Shown piece by piece: positions 1 through 6,798 of a DNA stretch of 64,000 nt. This stretch comes from Myxococcus hansupus. GTDB taxonomy: Bacteria > Myxococcota > Myxococcia > Myxococcales > Myxococcaceae. The stretch covers positions 4,546,501 through 4,610,500 of the forward strand of contig NZ_CP012109.1 of the NCBI RefSeq assembly GCF_000280925.3. Reading direction: 5' to 3'. Below the pieces are notes generated by a model that saw only the letters and a program-made list of their open reading frames with translations, was not told the origin of the DNA and did not search any database. Made by a program: the position numbers and the translations under genes. Position 1 is the first letter of the stretch. Each line of letters starts with the position of its first letter.

Positions 1-9
1 AGGGGTGGG

Positions 10-744
10 ATGAGGGGTTGGATGGTGGCGATGGCGGCGGGGTTCTTGGCGGGTACGGCGGCGCTGGCGTTTCCGGTGCAGGTGCCGGATGGCGCGCAGG
101 GCGAAGGCCCCGAGCTGACGGAGCTTCGCGCCCGGTTGGCGGAGCGCGACGCGGAGCTGAAGGCCACCCTGGCCAAGCTGCAGACGTACGAGGATGAGAC
201 GCACTACGCCCAGGCCGAGGCGCTGGGCATCACGGAGATGGTGAAGGCCTCCGGCCTCCCCGCCCGTCAGCAGCGCCGGCTGGCGGTGGCCATCGTCCGC
301 GAGGCGGCCCGGAACAACATCGACCCGCTGCTGGTCGTGGCCGTCATCCGCTGCGAGAGCTCCTTCAACAACTACGCGGTCTCCCACGTCGGGGCCATGG
401 GCCTGATGCAGGTGATGCCGGACACGGGCACCTGGCTGGCGGACAAGGCCGGCTTGCGCCTGGGCCGCAGCAGCAACCTCTTCGACTCGGAGACGAACGT
501 GGAGCTGGGGACCGCGTACCTGGCGGACCTGATCCAGCGCTTCGGCACGGTGGAGAAGGCCCTGGTCGCCTACAACGCCGGCCCGGGCCTGGCCCGCCGC
601 ATCCTGGCCAAGAAGGAGGCCCGGACGAAGTTCATGGCCGGCTATCCCGCCAAGGTCGTGAAGGAATTCCGCAAGCTCAAGACGGAGCAGGAGAAGGCCA
701 TCACGCTGCGTGAAGCCCAGAAGGCCAGCGGCCAGAAGAGCTGA
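10..744 (+). CDS. Periplasmic lytic transglycosylase, SLT domain
   Basis: Predicted 244-residue exported enzyme that cleaves the MurNAc-GlcNAc bond of peptidoglycan. Residues 1-20 form a signal peptide ending AALA. Residues 35-60 are a short charged helix that may be a coiled coil. The SLT (GH23-type) domain spans about 90-210: catalytic Glu116 lies in RCESSF, followed by GLMQVMP (131-137) and AYNAGPG (188-194), the usual family motifs. The ATG is preceded directly by a G-rich purine run at the window edge, so a longer 5' end cannot be excluded. The C-terminal 40 residues are Lys/Glu-rich. A second, larger SLT enzyme lies at 19.8-22.2 kb. Confidence 0.88.
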   Translation: MRGWMVAMAAGFLAGTAALAFPVQVPDGAQGEGPELTELRARLAERDAELKATLAKLQTYEDETHYAQAEALGITEMVKASGLPARQQRRLAVAIVREAARNNIDPLLVVAVIRCESSFNNYAVSHVGAMGLMQVMPDTGTWLADKAGLRLGRSSNLFDSETNVELGTAYLADLIQRFGTVEKALVAYNAGPGLARRILAKKEARTKFMAGYPAKVVKEFRKLKTEQEKAITLREAQKASGQKS

Positions 745-852
745 GCGCTTCGCAACACGCCTTCCGACCGTTGCCCGACAGTCGCGAGAAAGTTGCCCCA
801 AGGGGGTAACCAAAGCTGCGAACCATGTGCACTGTGCGCCGGGCGGGAGCAC

Positions 853-893
853 TCCACGGGTCCTCCGTGGAAGGACTGGCGCAACACCAGTCC
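853..893 (+). promoter_or_regulatory. Two adjacent hairpins in the leader of the STAS gene
   Basis: Two perfect 7-bp stems stand back to back: TCCACGG/CCGTGGA (853-859 with 865-871) and GGACTGG/CCAGTCC (873-879 with 887-893). They lie 36 bases before the ATG at 929, in the 184-base gap after the transglycosylase gene. They could be a terminator-like or leader structure. I found no match to a riboswitch class I know. Confidence 0.35.
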
Positions 894-928
894 CCCACAG
901 GCTCCGCGCCAACTTGGAGAACACCGCG

Positions 929-1252
929 ATGCCGGGGCTACAGATCCACCGTGAAGAGACCGCAGGTTCCGTGACGCTGCGGCTGGAAGGCACGCTGGAT
1001 GGCAAGACGGCGGAAGAGGTCCAGACGTCGCTGAGCGGCCTGCGTGATTGCGAGGTCGTCCTGGACTTCGCCCACCTGAAGGAGTTCAAGGACAGCGCGG
1101 TGGGCGTGCTGACCCAGGGGCTGGTGGAGCGCTCCGTGCAGTTGCGCGGCCTGGCCACCCACCACGAGCGGATGTTCCGGTACTTCGGTGTGGGTACGGG
1201 GACGTCACCGCGCCCCGCGTACTACACGCCCGAAGACGTCTTCCTGGCCTAG
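929..1252 (+). CDS. STAS-domain protein (anti-sigma antagonist-like)
   Basis: 107 residues, essentially one STAS domain, the fold of SpoIIAA-type anti-sigma antagonists. Visible features are the N-terminal strand SVTLRLEGTLDGKTAEE, the strand EVVLDFAHL, and then KEFKDSAVGVL, where the phosphorylatable Ser of the family would be the Ser of DSAV. The ATG at 929 is chosen because homology begins there; the reading frame extends upstream without family similarity. No partner kinase or sigma factor is adjacent. It lies 92 bases before moxR and may be co-transcribed with it. Its role is unknown; a scaffold or partner-switching function is inferred from the fold only. Confidence 0.75.
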   Translation: MPGLQIHREETAGSVTLRLEGTLDGKTAEEVQTSLSGLRDCEVVLDFAHLKEFKDSAVGVLTQGLVERSVQLRGLATHHERMFRYFGVGTGTSPRPAYYTPEDVFLA

Positions 1253-1344
1253 GCGCTCCGCCGACCCAGGAGGGAGCGTCCGAGCCCATCCGCCCGGACG
1301 CGAAGCATGTTGGCGGACAAGGGAGTGGGCTACAGTGGCGGCAG

Positions 1345-2325
1345 ATGAACCAGCCTGCCCGCGCCCTCTCCCCGGTGCCTTCTCCCGCTAACGCGCGCTC
1401 GGCGATGGAACGCATCGCCACGGAATTGGGCCGCGCGGTGCAGGGAAAACCCACCCAGCTCCAGCTCGTCGTGACGTCCCTCGTGGCCGGCGGCCACGTG
1501 CTGCTCGAGGACGTCCCGGGCGTGGGCAAGACGACCCTGGCGGAGGCGCTGGCCAAGGCCTGCGGCCTGAGCTTCGCCCGCATCCAGTTCACCGCGGACC
1601 TGATGCCCTCCGACGTGCTCGGGGCCCAGGTCTTCCACGCCCAGACGGCCACCTTCCAGTTCCGCCCCGGTCCCCTCTTCCGGCAGCTCGTGCTGGCGGA
1701 CGAGCTGAACCGCGCCCCGCCGCGCACCCAGTCCGCGCTGCTGGAGGCCATGGCCCAGGGGCAGGTGTCGCTGGATGGCGCCACGCACGCCCTGCCCGTC
1801 CCCTTCGCGGTGGTGGCCACGCAGAACCCGGTGGATTTCTCCGGCACCTACCCGCTGCCCGACTCGCAGTTGGACCGCTTCATGGTGCGCATGTCGCTGG
1901 GCCACCCGACGCCCGAGGTCGAGGCCGGGCTGCTCGTCACCCGCGACGGCACCCCGCCCCTGGACGCGGTGTCCACCGTCTCCGGTCCCGAGGAGCTGGC
2001 CTCGGTGCGCGCGTTCGCCGCCGCGCTGCGGCTGGACGCCTCGGTGGCGGACTACGTGGTGCGGCTGGCCACGGCCACGCGCTCGCATGGGGACCTGGAC
2101 CGCGGCGCGTCCACCCGCGCGGTGCTGGCCCTGGGCGCCGCCGCCCGCGCCAACGCGCTGTGGGACGCGCGGGACTTCGTCACCCCGGGTGACGTCCGCG
2201 CGGTGCTCGTACCCTGCTGGTCCCACCGCGTGTTGCTCCGCAGCGCCGTGCAGGGCGTGTCCGCCCGTGACGAGGCGGCCCACCTGCTGGAGGAGATTGC
2301 CCGAAAGGTCCCGGCGCCCCGGTGA
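1345..2325 (+). CDS. moxR: MoxR-family AAA+ ATPase
   Basis: 326-residue AAA_3/MoxR ATPase, a family of chaperone-like ATPases that help assemble or activate partner proteins. Walker A is DVPGVGKTT (residues 56-64), Walker B LVLADE (115-120), sensor 1 ATQNP (158-162), and LPDSQLDRF follows at 171-179. The ATG at 1345 gives a normal family length. The stop codon overlaps the GTG start of the next gene by four bases (GTGA), so the two are translationally coupled. The order moxR, DUF58, transglutaminase is a recurrent bacterial arrangement, which suggests the three proteins act together at the cell envelope. Confidence 0.9.
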   Translation: MNQPARALSPVPSPANARSAMERIATELGRAVQGKPTQLQLVVTSLVAGGHVLLEDVPGVGKTTLAEALAKACGLSFARIQFTADLMPSDVLGAQVFHAQTATFQFRPGPLFRQLVLADELNRAPPRTQSALLEAMAQGQVSLDGATHALPVPFAVVATQNPVDFSGTYPLPDSQLDRFMVRMSLGHPTPEVEAGLLVTRDGTPPLDAVSTVSGPEELASVRAFAAALRLDASVADYVVRLATATRSHGDLDRGASTRAVLALGAAARANALWDARDFVTPGDVRAVLVPCWSHRVLLRSAVQGVSARDEAAHLLEEIARKVPAPR

Positions 2326-3290
2326 AGTCCCGGCGCACCGGCTGGTGGGCCCGGGTTCGCTCGCGGCTCCGCCCCCCGCGCACCCTCAAGGTGACGCGCA
2401 TCGGACGCACCTACCTGGTGGTGACGTTCGGCGTGGGCCTGGGCGCCCTCAACACCGGCAACAACCTCCTCTATTTGTTGCTCGGCCTGCTGCTGAGCAT
2501 GGTGGTGGTCTCGGGCGTCCTCTCCGAGCGCTGCCTGCGCTACCTGTCGGTGCGGCGCGTGGGCGCGGACGCCGCCTTCGCCCAGGAGCCCTTCGCTTTC
2601 CGCTGGGCCATCACCCGGCACCACGGGCATGCCTTCGCGCTCACGTTGGAGGAGGAGAAGTCTCCCCTCTCCGGCGTGGGGAGCGTGGGCTACCTCGCCT
2701 CGGGCGTGGACCACGTGGTGAGGGCCAACCTCACCGCGCCACGGCGGGGGCCGGTGTACCTCACGGGCGTGCGGGTCACCACCACGTGGCCCCTGGGGTT
2801 GTTCGCCAAGACGCGGACCTTCCCCCTGGAGGCGACGGTTCTCATCTATCCGCGGCGGACCTACGCCTGCCAGGACCCGGGCGCGCCGGAACAGGGCCCC
2901 GTGGGCGACGCGGGCAATCCCCGCCGCAATGACGGCAACGGCGACGTGGCGGGCCTGCGCGAGCTGATGCCGGGCGAGGACGCGCGCCGCATCCACTGGC
3001 GAAAGAGCGCCTCCGCCGGAAAGCTGCTGCGCGTGGAGCGGGAGCGCGAGGAGCGGCGCACCTTCGTCTTGACGGTGGCGTCTGGCCTGGACGCGCAGGC
3101 CTTGGAGCGCCGCTGCGAGGAAGTGGCGGCCCTGGCCCACCGGCTCATCGAAGAGGGGCACGAAGTGGGACTCGACACGCCCGAGGAGCGCATCCGTCCC
3201 TCCGCGGGCGCCGCGCAGGAGCGCCGGCTGCTGCGGGCACTCGCCTGGCTGGGCCATGAGCGCCCGCACGGTGACGAGGAGGCGGCATGA
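2322..3290 (+). CDS. DUF58 protein, membrane-anchored
   Basis: 322 residues. Two hydrophobic segments at about residues 28-60 anchor it in the membrane. The remainder is soluble, with the DUF58 signature around DARRIHWRKSA near residues 223-233. DUF58 proteins have a vWA-like fold and are usually encoded beside moxR. The GTG at 2322 overlaps the moxR stop; its own stop overlaps the next ATG (ATGA at 3287). Function of the family is not settled; a role with the neighbouring transglutaminase in envelope processing is inference from synteny. Confidence 0.85.
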   Translation: MKSRRTGWWARVRSRLRPPRTLKVTRIGRTYLVVTFGVGLGALNTGNNLLYLLLGLLLSMVVVSGVLSERCLRYLSVRRVGADAAFAQEPFAFRWAITRHHGHAFALTLEEEKSPLSGVGSVGYLASGVDHVVRANLTAPRRGPVYLTGVRVTTTWPLGLFAKTRTFPLEATVLIYPRRTYACQDPGAPEQGPVGDAGNPRRNDGNGDVAGLRELMPGEDARRIHWRKSASAGKLLRVEREREERRTFVLTVASGLDAQALERRCEEVAALAHRLIEEGHEVGLDTPEERIRPSAGAAQERRLLRALAWLGHERPHGDEEAA

Positions 3291-5344
3291 GGAAGGGCAC
3301 GCGGCTGCGGCTGGTGCTGCGGGACCTGGGCTCCGGGTTCGCCTTCGGGTCCATGGCGGTGTCCGGCCAGCTCCCCGTCTGGTCCCTGGCCCTCTATGGC
3401 CTGGCGTTGGTGCTCGCGCTGATGAACACGCGCCCGTTCGCCAACCGGGTGAAGCTCACCGCGCTGCTCTTGCTGGCCGTCGCCGTGACGTTGGGCACCA
3501 ACGTGCTCGCGGGCTCGCTCAACCTAGTGGTGGCCGCCTGTGCCTTCGCCGGCCTCATCTCCGCGCAGCGGTTGCTGTCGACACCGGACTCGGCCACCGA
3601 CGGGCAGGTCCACCTGTCCGGCCTGTTGATGGTGGCGGGCGGCGCGGCGCTCTCCGGTGAGCTCATCTACGGCCTCTTCCTCATCGTCTTCGGTGTGATG
3701 GCCAGCATCGCGCTGGCGCTGGGCGTGGTGGAGGCGGCCGTCCCGGAAGGCGAACCGGTGCCGGTGCGCTCGGTGATGGGCCCCCTGGCCAAGGGCGTGA
3801 CGTTCGCCGTGCTGGGCGCGGTGGCCTTCTTCGTCCTCTTCCCCCGCCTCAACTGGAACATGATTGGCCCCACGGCCTCGCCCGGGCTGGGCGTGGCCAC
3901 CGCGGGCTTCTCCAACAGCGTTCGGCTGGGCGGCTCGGGCACCATCAAGGACAACCCCCGCATCGTCCTGCGAGCCACCCTGACTCCCGACCCGGAGCGG
4001 GACTCGCTCAACGCGTACTGGGTGGGCCGCACCTACGACGTCTTCGACGGCCAGGAGTGGTCCAACGCGCGCCAGACGCCCGGCCCCTTCGAGTTCATGA
4101 CGACGCTGCGCCCAGGCCGGGACAACCTCATCCACCAGCGGATGGAGCTGATGCCCGCCTATGGGGCCCGCACCCTGGTGGCCCTGGAGACGCCGTCCCG
4201 GCTGGGCAACGCGTTCATCAACACCCAGCGCGGCTCGCGGCGCACCCACATCTCCGAGCAGGGCGGCGGCGAGGTGCGATTCCGGGACAGCGGCATCTCC
4301 TACACCTACGAGGCGTACAGCCTTCCTCCCGGGAGCACGGGCGATGAGGTCCGCGACCTGCCCCCCGAGGAGCAGGACGCGTTGCTGTCGATTCCCGCCG
4401 GGCTGGATGTCCGCGTGGCCCAGACGGCCGCGCGCGTCTTGAACGGTGAGCGCGAGCCCCTGGCCGCCGCGCAGAAGCTGTCCGCGTGGCTGCAACGTGA
4501 ATACAAATACACGTTGGAGCTGGGCGGTGACGTGGCGGATCCGGTGGCGGACTTCCTCTTCCAGCGCAAGGAGGGCCACTGCGAGCACTTCGCCACCGCG
4601 CTCACGCTGATGCTGCGCACCCAGGGGATGCGCGCGCGCCTGGCCACCGGCTTCTTCGGCGGAGAGCGCGTGACGGGCGGCTATGTGATTCGCGCCGGGG
4701 ATGCACACGCCTGGACGCACGTCTTCGTCCCGGGACAGGGCTTCGTCACCGTGGACGCGACGCCCCCTTCGCACCGCGCGAGCCAGTCCTCGCGGCTCCT
4801 GGAACAACTCGTCAGCCTCTATGAGGCGGTGGAGTCGCAATGGCGCAACGCCGTCCTCGAATACAACTTCCGCGACCAGATGGACGCCGTGCGCACGGTG
4901 TTCCCCAGGAAGCGGCACGCGGCCAAGAATGAGGAAGCCTCCAGTCGCACGCCTCCTCCCCGAGCCTGGGGCGCCGCGCTGCTGGCCGCCGCCGCCGCGT
5001 ATGTGCTCTGGCGGACGCTGTCACGGTACCTGTCGCGCGAGCGTCCGCTGGAGGCCACGCGCTTCGCGGATGCCGTGGAGACGATGCTCGCCTCCGCCCG
5101 TGTCACGCGCGCTGACGGCGAGACGCTGGAGGCGCTGGACGCCCGCCTGGGGAAGGAGCGGCATCCGCTCGCTCCGGCGCTCGCGCCCCTCACCCGCCGC
5201 TACCTGGAGGCCCGCTTCGGCGGCCGCCCCATGCGACAAGGCGAGGCGCAGCAGCTCCTGTCGACATTGAGAAACGCCGTCGCCAAAGAGGCGCAACGCG
5301 TCGCCAGTGAGGGCAAGCGTCCGCCCCAGGCACGCGCTTCCTGA
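3287..5344 (+). CDS. Transglutaminase-like membrane protein (DUF3488 type)
   Basis: 685 residues. The N-terminal 180 residues are a bundle of hydrophobic segments (DUF3488-like). A periplasmic region leads to the transglutaminase-like domain at about 395-495. The catalytic triad is visible: Cys432 in EGHCEHFA, His474 in DAHAWTHV, Asp490 in VTVDATPP. One more membrane segment at about 565-580 is followed by a DUF4129-like tail rich in Glu, Arg and Ala. The family acts as cysteine protease or amide ligase on envelope proteins; the substrate is unknown. It ends the moxR operon, with coupled starts throughout. Confidence 0.87.
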   Translation: MRKGTRLRLVLRDLGSGFAFGSMAVSGQLPVWSLALYGLALVLALMNTRPFANRVKLTALLLLAVAVTLGTNVLAGSLNLVVAACAFAGLISAQRLLSTPDSATDGQVHLSGLLMVAGGAALSGELIYGLFLIVFGVMASIALALGVVEAAVPEGEPVPVRSVMGPLAKGVTFAVLGAVAFFVLFPRLNWNMIGPTASPGLGVATAGFSNSVRLGGSGTIKDNPRIVLRATLTPDPERDSLNAYWVGRTYDVFDGQEWSNARQTPGPFEFMTTLRPGRDNLIHQRMELMPAYGARTLVALETPSRLGNAFINTQRGSRRTHISEQGGGEVRFRDSGISYTYEAYSLPPGSTGDEVRDLPPEEQDALLSIPAGLDVRVAQTAARVLNGEREPLAAAQKLSAWLQREYKYTLELGGDVADPVADFLFQRKEGHCEHFATALTLMLRTQGMRARLATGFFGGERVTGGYVIRAGDAHAWTHVFVPGQGFVTVDATPPSHRASQSSRLLEQLVSLYEAVESQWRNAVLEYNFRDQMDAVRTVFPRKRHAAKNEEASSRTPPPRAWGAALLAAAAAYVLWRTLSRYLSRERPLEATRFADAVETMLASARVTRADGETLEALDARLGKERHPLAPALAPLTRRYLEARFGGRPMRQGEAQQLLSTLRNAVAKEAQRVASEGKRPPQARAS

Positions 5345-5423
5345 ACGTCTGACGTCAACACGAGCGCCTGACGGGCCGCCTGCCCTGGGCACTGTCCAGC
5401 GGCCGACGTCTGTCATCCGCGTG

Positions 5424-5443
5424 AGGCGGCGTTACGCCTTTTC
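5424..5443 (+). terminator. Weak intrinsic terminator after the transglutaminase gene
   Basis: Stem AGGCG/CGCCT (5424-5428 with 5435-5439), six-base loop, followed by TTTCC. The stem is short, so this is a tentative end of the moxR operon. Confidence 0.35.
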
Positions 5444-5651
5444 CGGCGGGTTGGCCACGTCGTGGGACGTGCGCCGCTCCGAGTGCTGGCGGCCCAGGAG
5501 GACCGAATGCCAACAGTTCTGAATCTCCTACAGCTAGCGCATCCGGCGATTCATGCCGGTGCAACGTAACGGTTACAGGATTGCGGTCCTGTTCACCTGA
5601 CGGAAGAGCGCCAACCCCTCGCAGACATTGGGAATGGCCCTCCGGGGCAGA

Positions 5652-5668
5652 TTGGCACTTCCGTTGCT
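5652..5668 (+). promoter_or_regulatory. Sigma54 (-24/-12) promoter
   Basis: TTGGCACTTCCGTTGCT matches the sigma54 consensus (TGGCAC-N5-TTGCW). The GG at 5654-5655 and GC at 5666-5667 are exactly 12 bases apart, as required. The start site would be near 5679, giving a leader of about 70 bases to the ATG at 5749. It suggests that the downstream sigma factor is switched on by an enhancer-binding protein. Confidence 0.65.
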
Positions 5669-5748
5669 CATGCTCCGCTCGTCACGTCGACAGACGAAAC
5701 CATCCTTTTTCGGCCTCCCCGCGAGGCCCACCGTCGGAGAAACCATCC

Positions 5749-6636
5749 ATGCAGGCTTCCACCGAGCAGTCGTCCAACTCCGGCTCCCTGGCGATGTACC
5801 TCTCGGAGATCAACCACTACTCCCTCCTGAAGGTGGAGGAGGAGCAGGAGCTGGCGCGCCGCTTCCTCAAGGGCGACCTAGCGGCCGGCCACCGCATGGT
5901 GACCGCCAACCTGCGCTTCGTGGTGAAGGTCGCCTACGAGTACCGCTCCTACGGCATCAAGATGTCGGACCTCATCCAGGAGGGGAACATCGGCCTGATG
6001 AAGGCCGTGCAGAAGTTCGACCCGGACAAGGGTATCCGTCTCATCTCGTACGCGGTGTGGTGGATTCGCGCGTACATCCAGAACTACATCCTCAAGAGCT
6101 GGTCGCTGGTGAAGCTGGGGACCACCCAAGCGCAGCGGAAGCTGTTCTTCAGCCTGGCCCGCACGCGCCGTGAGCTGGAGAAGTTTGGCAGCGGCGAGGC
6201 GGCGGTGAACGTGGATGACATCGCCCGCCGGCTGCACGTGAAGCCGGGCGAGGTCCGGGAGATGGAGCAGCGCATGGGCGGCCGTGACTTGTCGCTCGAC
6301 GCGCCCATGGGTGAGGACGGCGGCAACAGCCACGTGGACTTCGTGGTGAGCGGCGCCGCGTCCCAGGACGACGAGTTCGCGGACAAGGAGGAGGCGGGGC
6401 TCATCAACGCCCGCGTCCGCACCGCGCTGATGCGGTTGGATCCGCGCGAGCGCTTCATCATCGAGCAGCGCGTCATGAACGAGCGCCCCATGACGCTCAA
6501 GGAGCTGGGCGAGCACTTCGGCTTCTCGCGTGAGCGCGCGCGCCAGTTGGAGATTCGCGCCAAGGACAAGCTCAAGTCCGAGCTGGCCGCCCTGATGGCC
6601 GAGGTGGACCCCGAGGCGGCCGCCGTCTCGCAGTAA
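5749..6636 (+). CDS. rpoH: RpoH-family (sigma-32-like) RNA polymerase sigma factor
   Basis: 295-residue group 2/3 sigma factor. Region 2 is complete ([15 protein letters not shown] through [15 protein letters not shown]). It carries the sigma-32 hallmark RpoH box as QRKLFFSL. Region 4.2 is the helix-turn-helix [20 protein letters not shown]. The ATG at 5749 is where homology begins; the frame is open upstream but unconserved. Myxococcus xanthus has several RpoH-like factors (SigB, SigC, SigD, SigE) used in stress and development. The length of 295 equals what I recall for SigC, but I could not verify identity. A sigma54-type promoter precedes it and a good terminator follows. Confidence 0.92.
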   Translation: MQASTEQSSNSGSLAMYLSEINHYSLLKVEEEQELARRFLKGDLAAGHRMVTANLRFVVKVAYEYRSYGIKMSDLIQEGNIGLMKAVQKFDPDKGIRLISYAVWWIRAYIQNYILKSWSLVKLGTTQAQRKLFFSLARTRRELEKFGSGEAAVNVDDIARRLHVKPGEVREMEQRMGGRDLSLDAPMGEDGGNSHVDFVVSGAASQDDEFADKEEAGLINARVRTALMRLDPRERFIIEQRVMNERPMTLKELGEHFGFSRERARQLEIRAKDKLKSELAALMAEVDPEAAAVSQ

Positions 6637-6689
6637 GCGGCGAATGACCCGGCGGGCGGCCCTGGCAATCCGGGGCTGACCCTCCTTCG

Positions 6690-6718
6690 AGCGCCTCCGC
6701 CCTACCGGCGGGGGCGCT
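6690..6718 (+). terminator. Intrinsic terminator of the sigma factor gene
   Basis: A 12-bp stem (6690-6701 with 6707-6718, one G-U pair) with a five-base loop, 53 bases after the stop, followed by TGCCATTTG. The stem is GC-rich. Confidence 0.6.
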
Positions 6719-6798
6719 TGCCATTTGAGGGCGTTGTTTCACGGGCGGCCAGGGGCCTGCTAGAAGGGGCGGGTTTTCCCTTTGAAGGAGCCCCCTGC

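Larger units (their letters stand above)
5345..5748 (+). other. 404-base intergenic region ahead of the sigma-32-like gene
   Basis: No gene is supported here. It holds, in order, a small hairpin plus T-run (5424-5443), an inverted repeat CCGGC-N7-GCCGG (5543-5559), a palindrome GTAAC-G-GTTAC (5566-5576), and a sigma54-type promoter at 5652-5668. The two repeats lie roughly 100-140 bases upstream of the predicted start site, a usual place for enhancer-binding protein sites; that link is inferred. Confidence 0.55.

Noticed and set aside
780-928. A c-di-GMP (GEMM) riboswitch before the STAS gene
   Set aside because: The conserved GEMM core sequences are not present; only two plain hairpins are.
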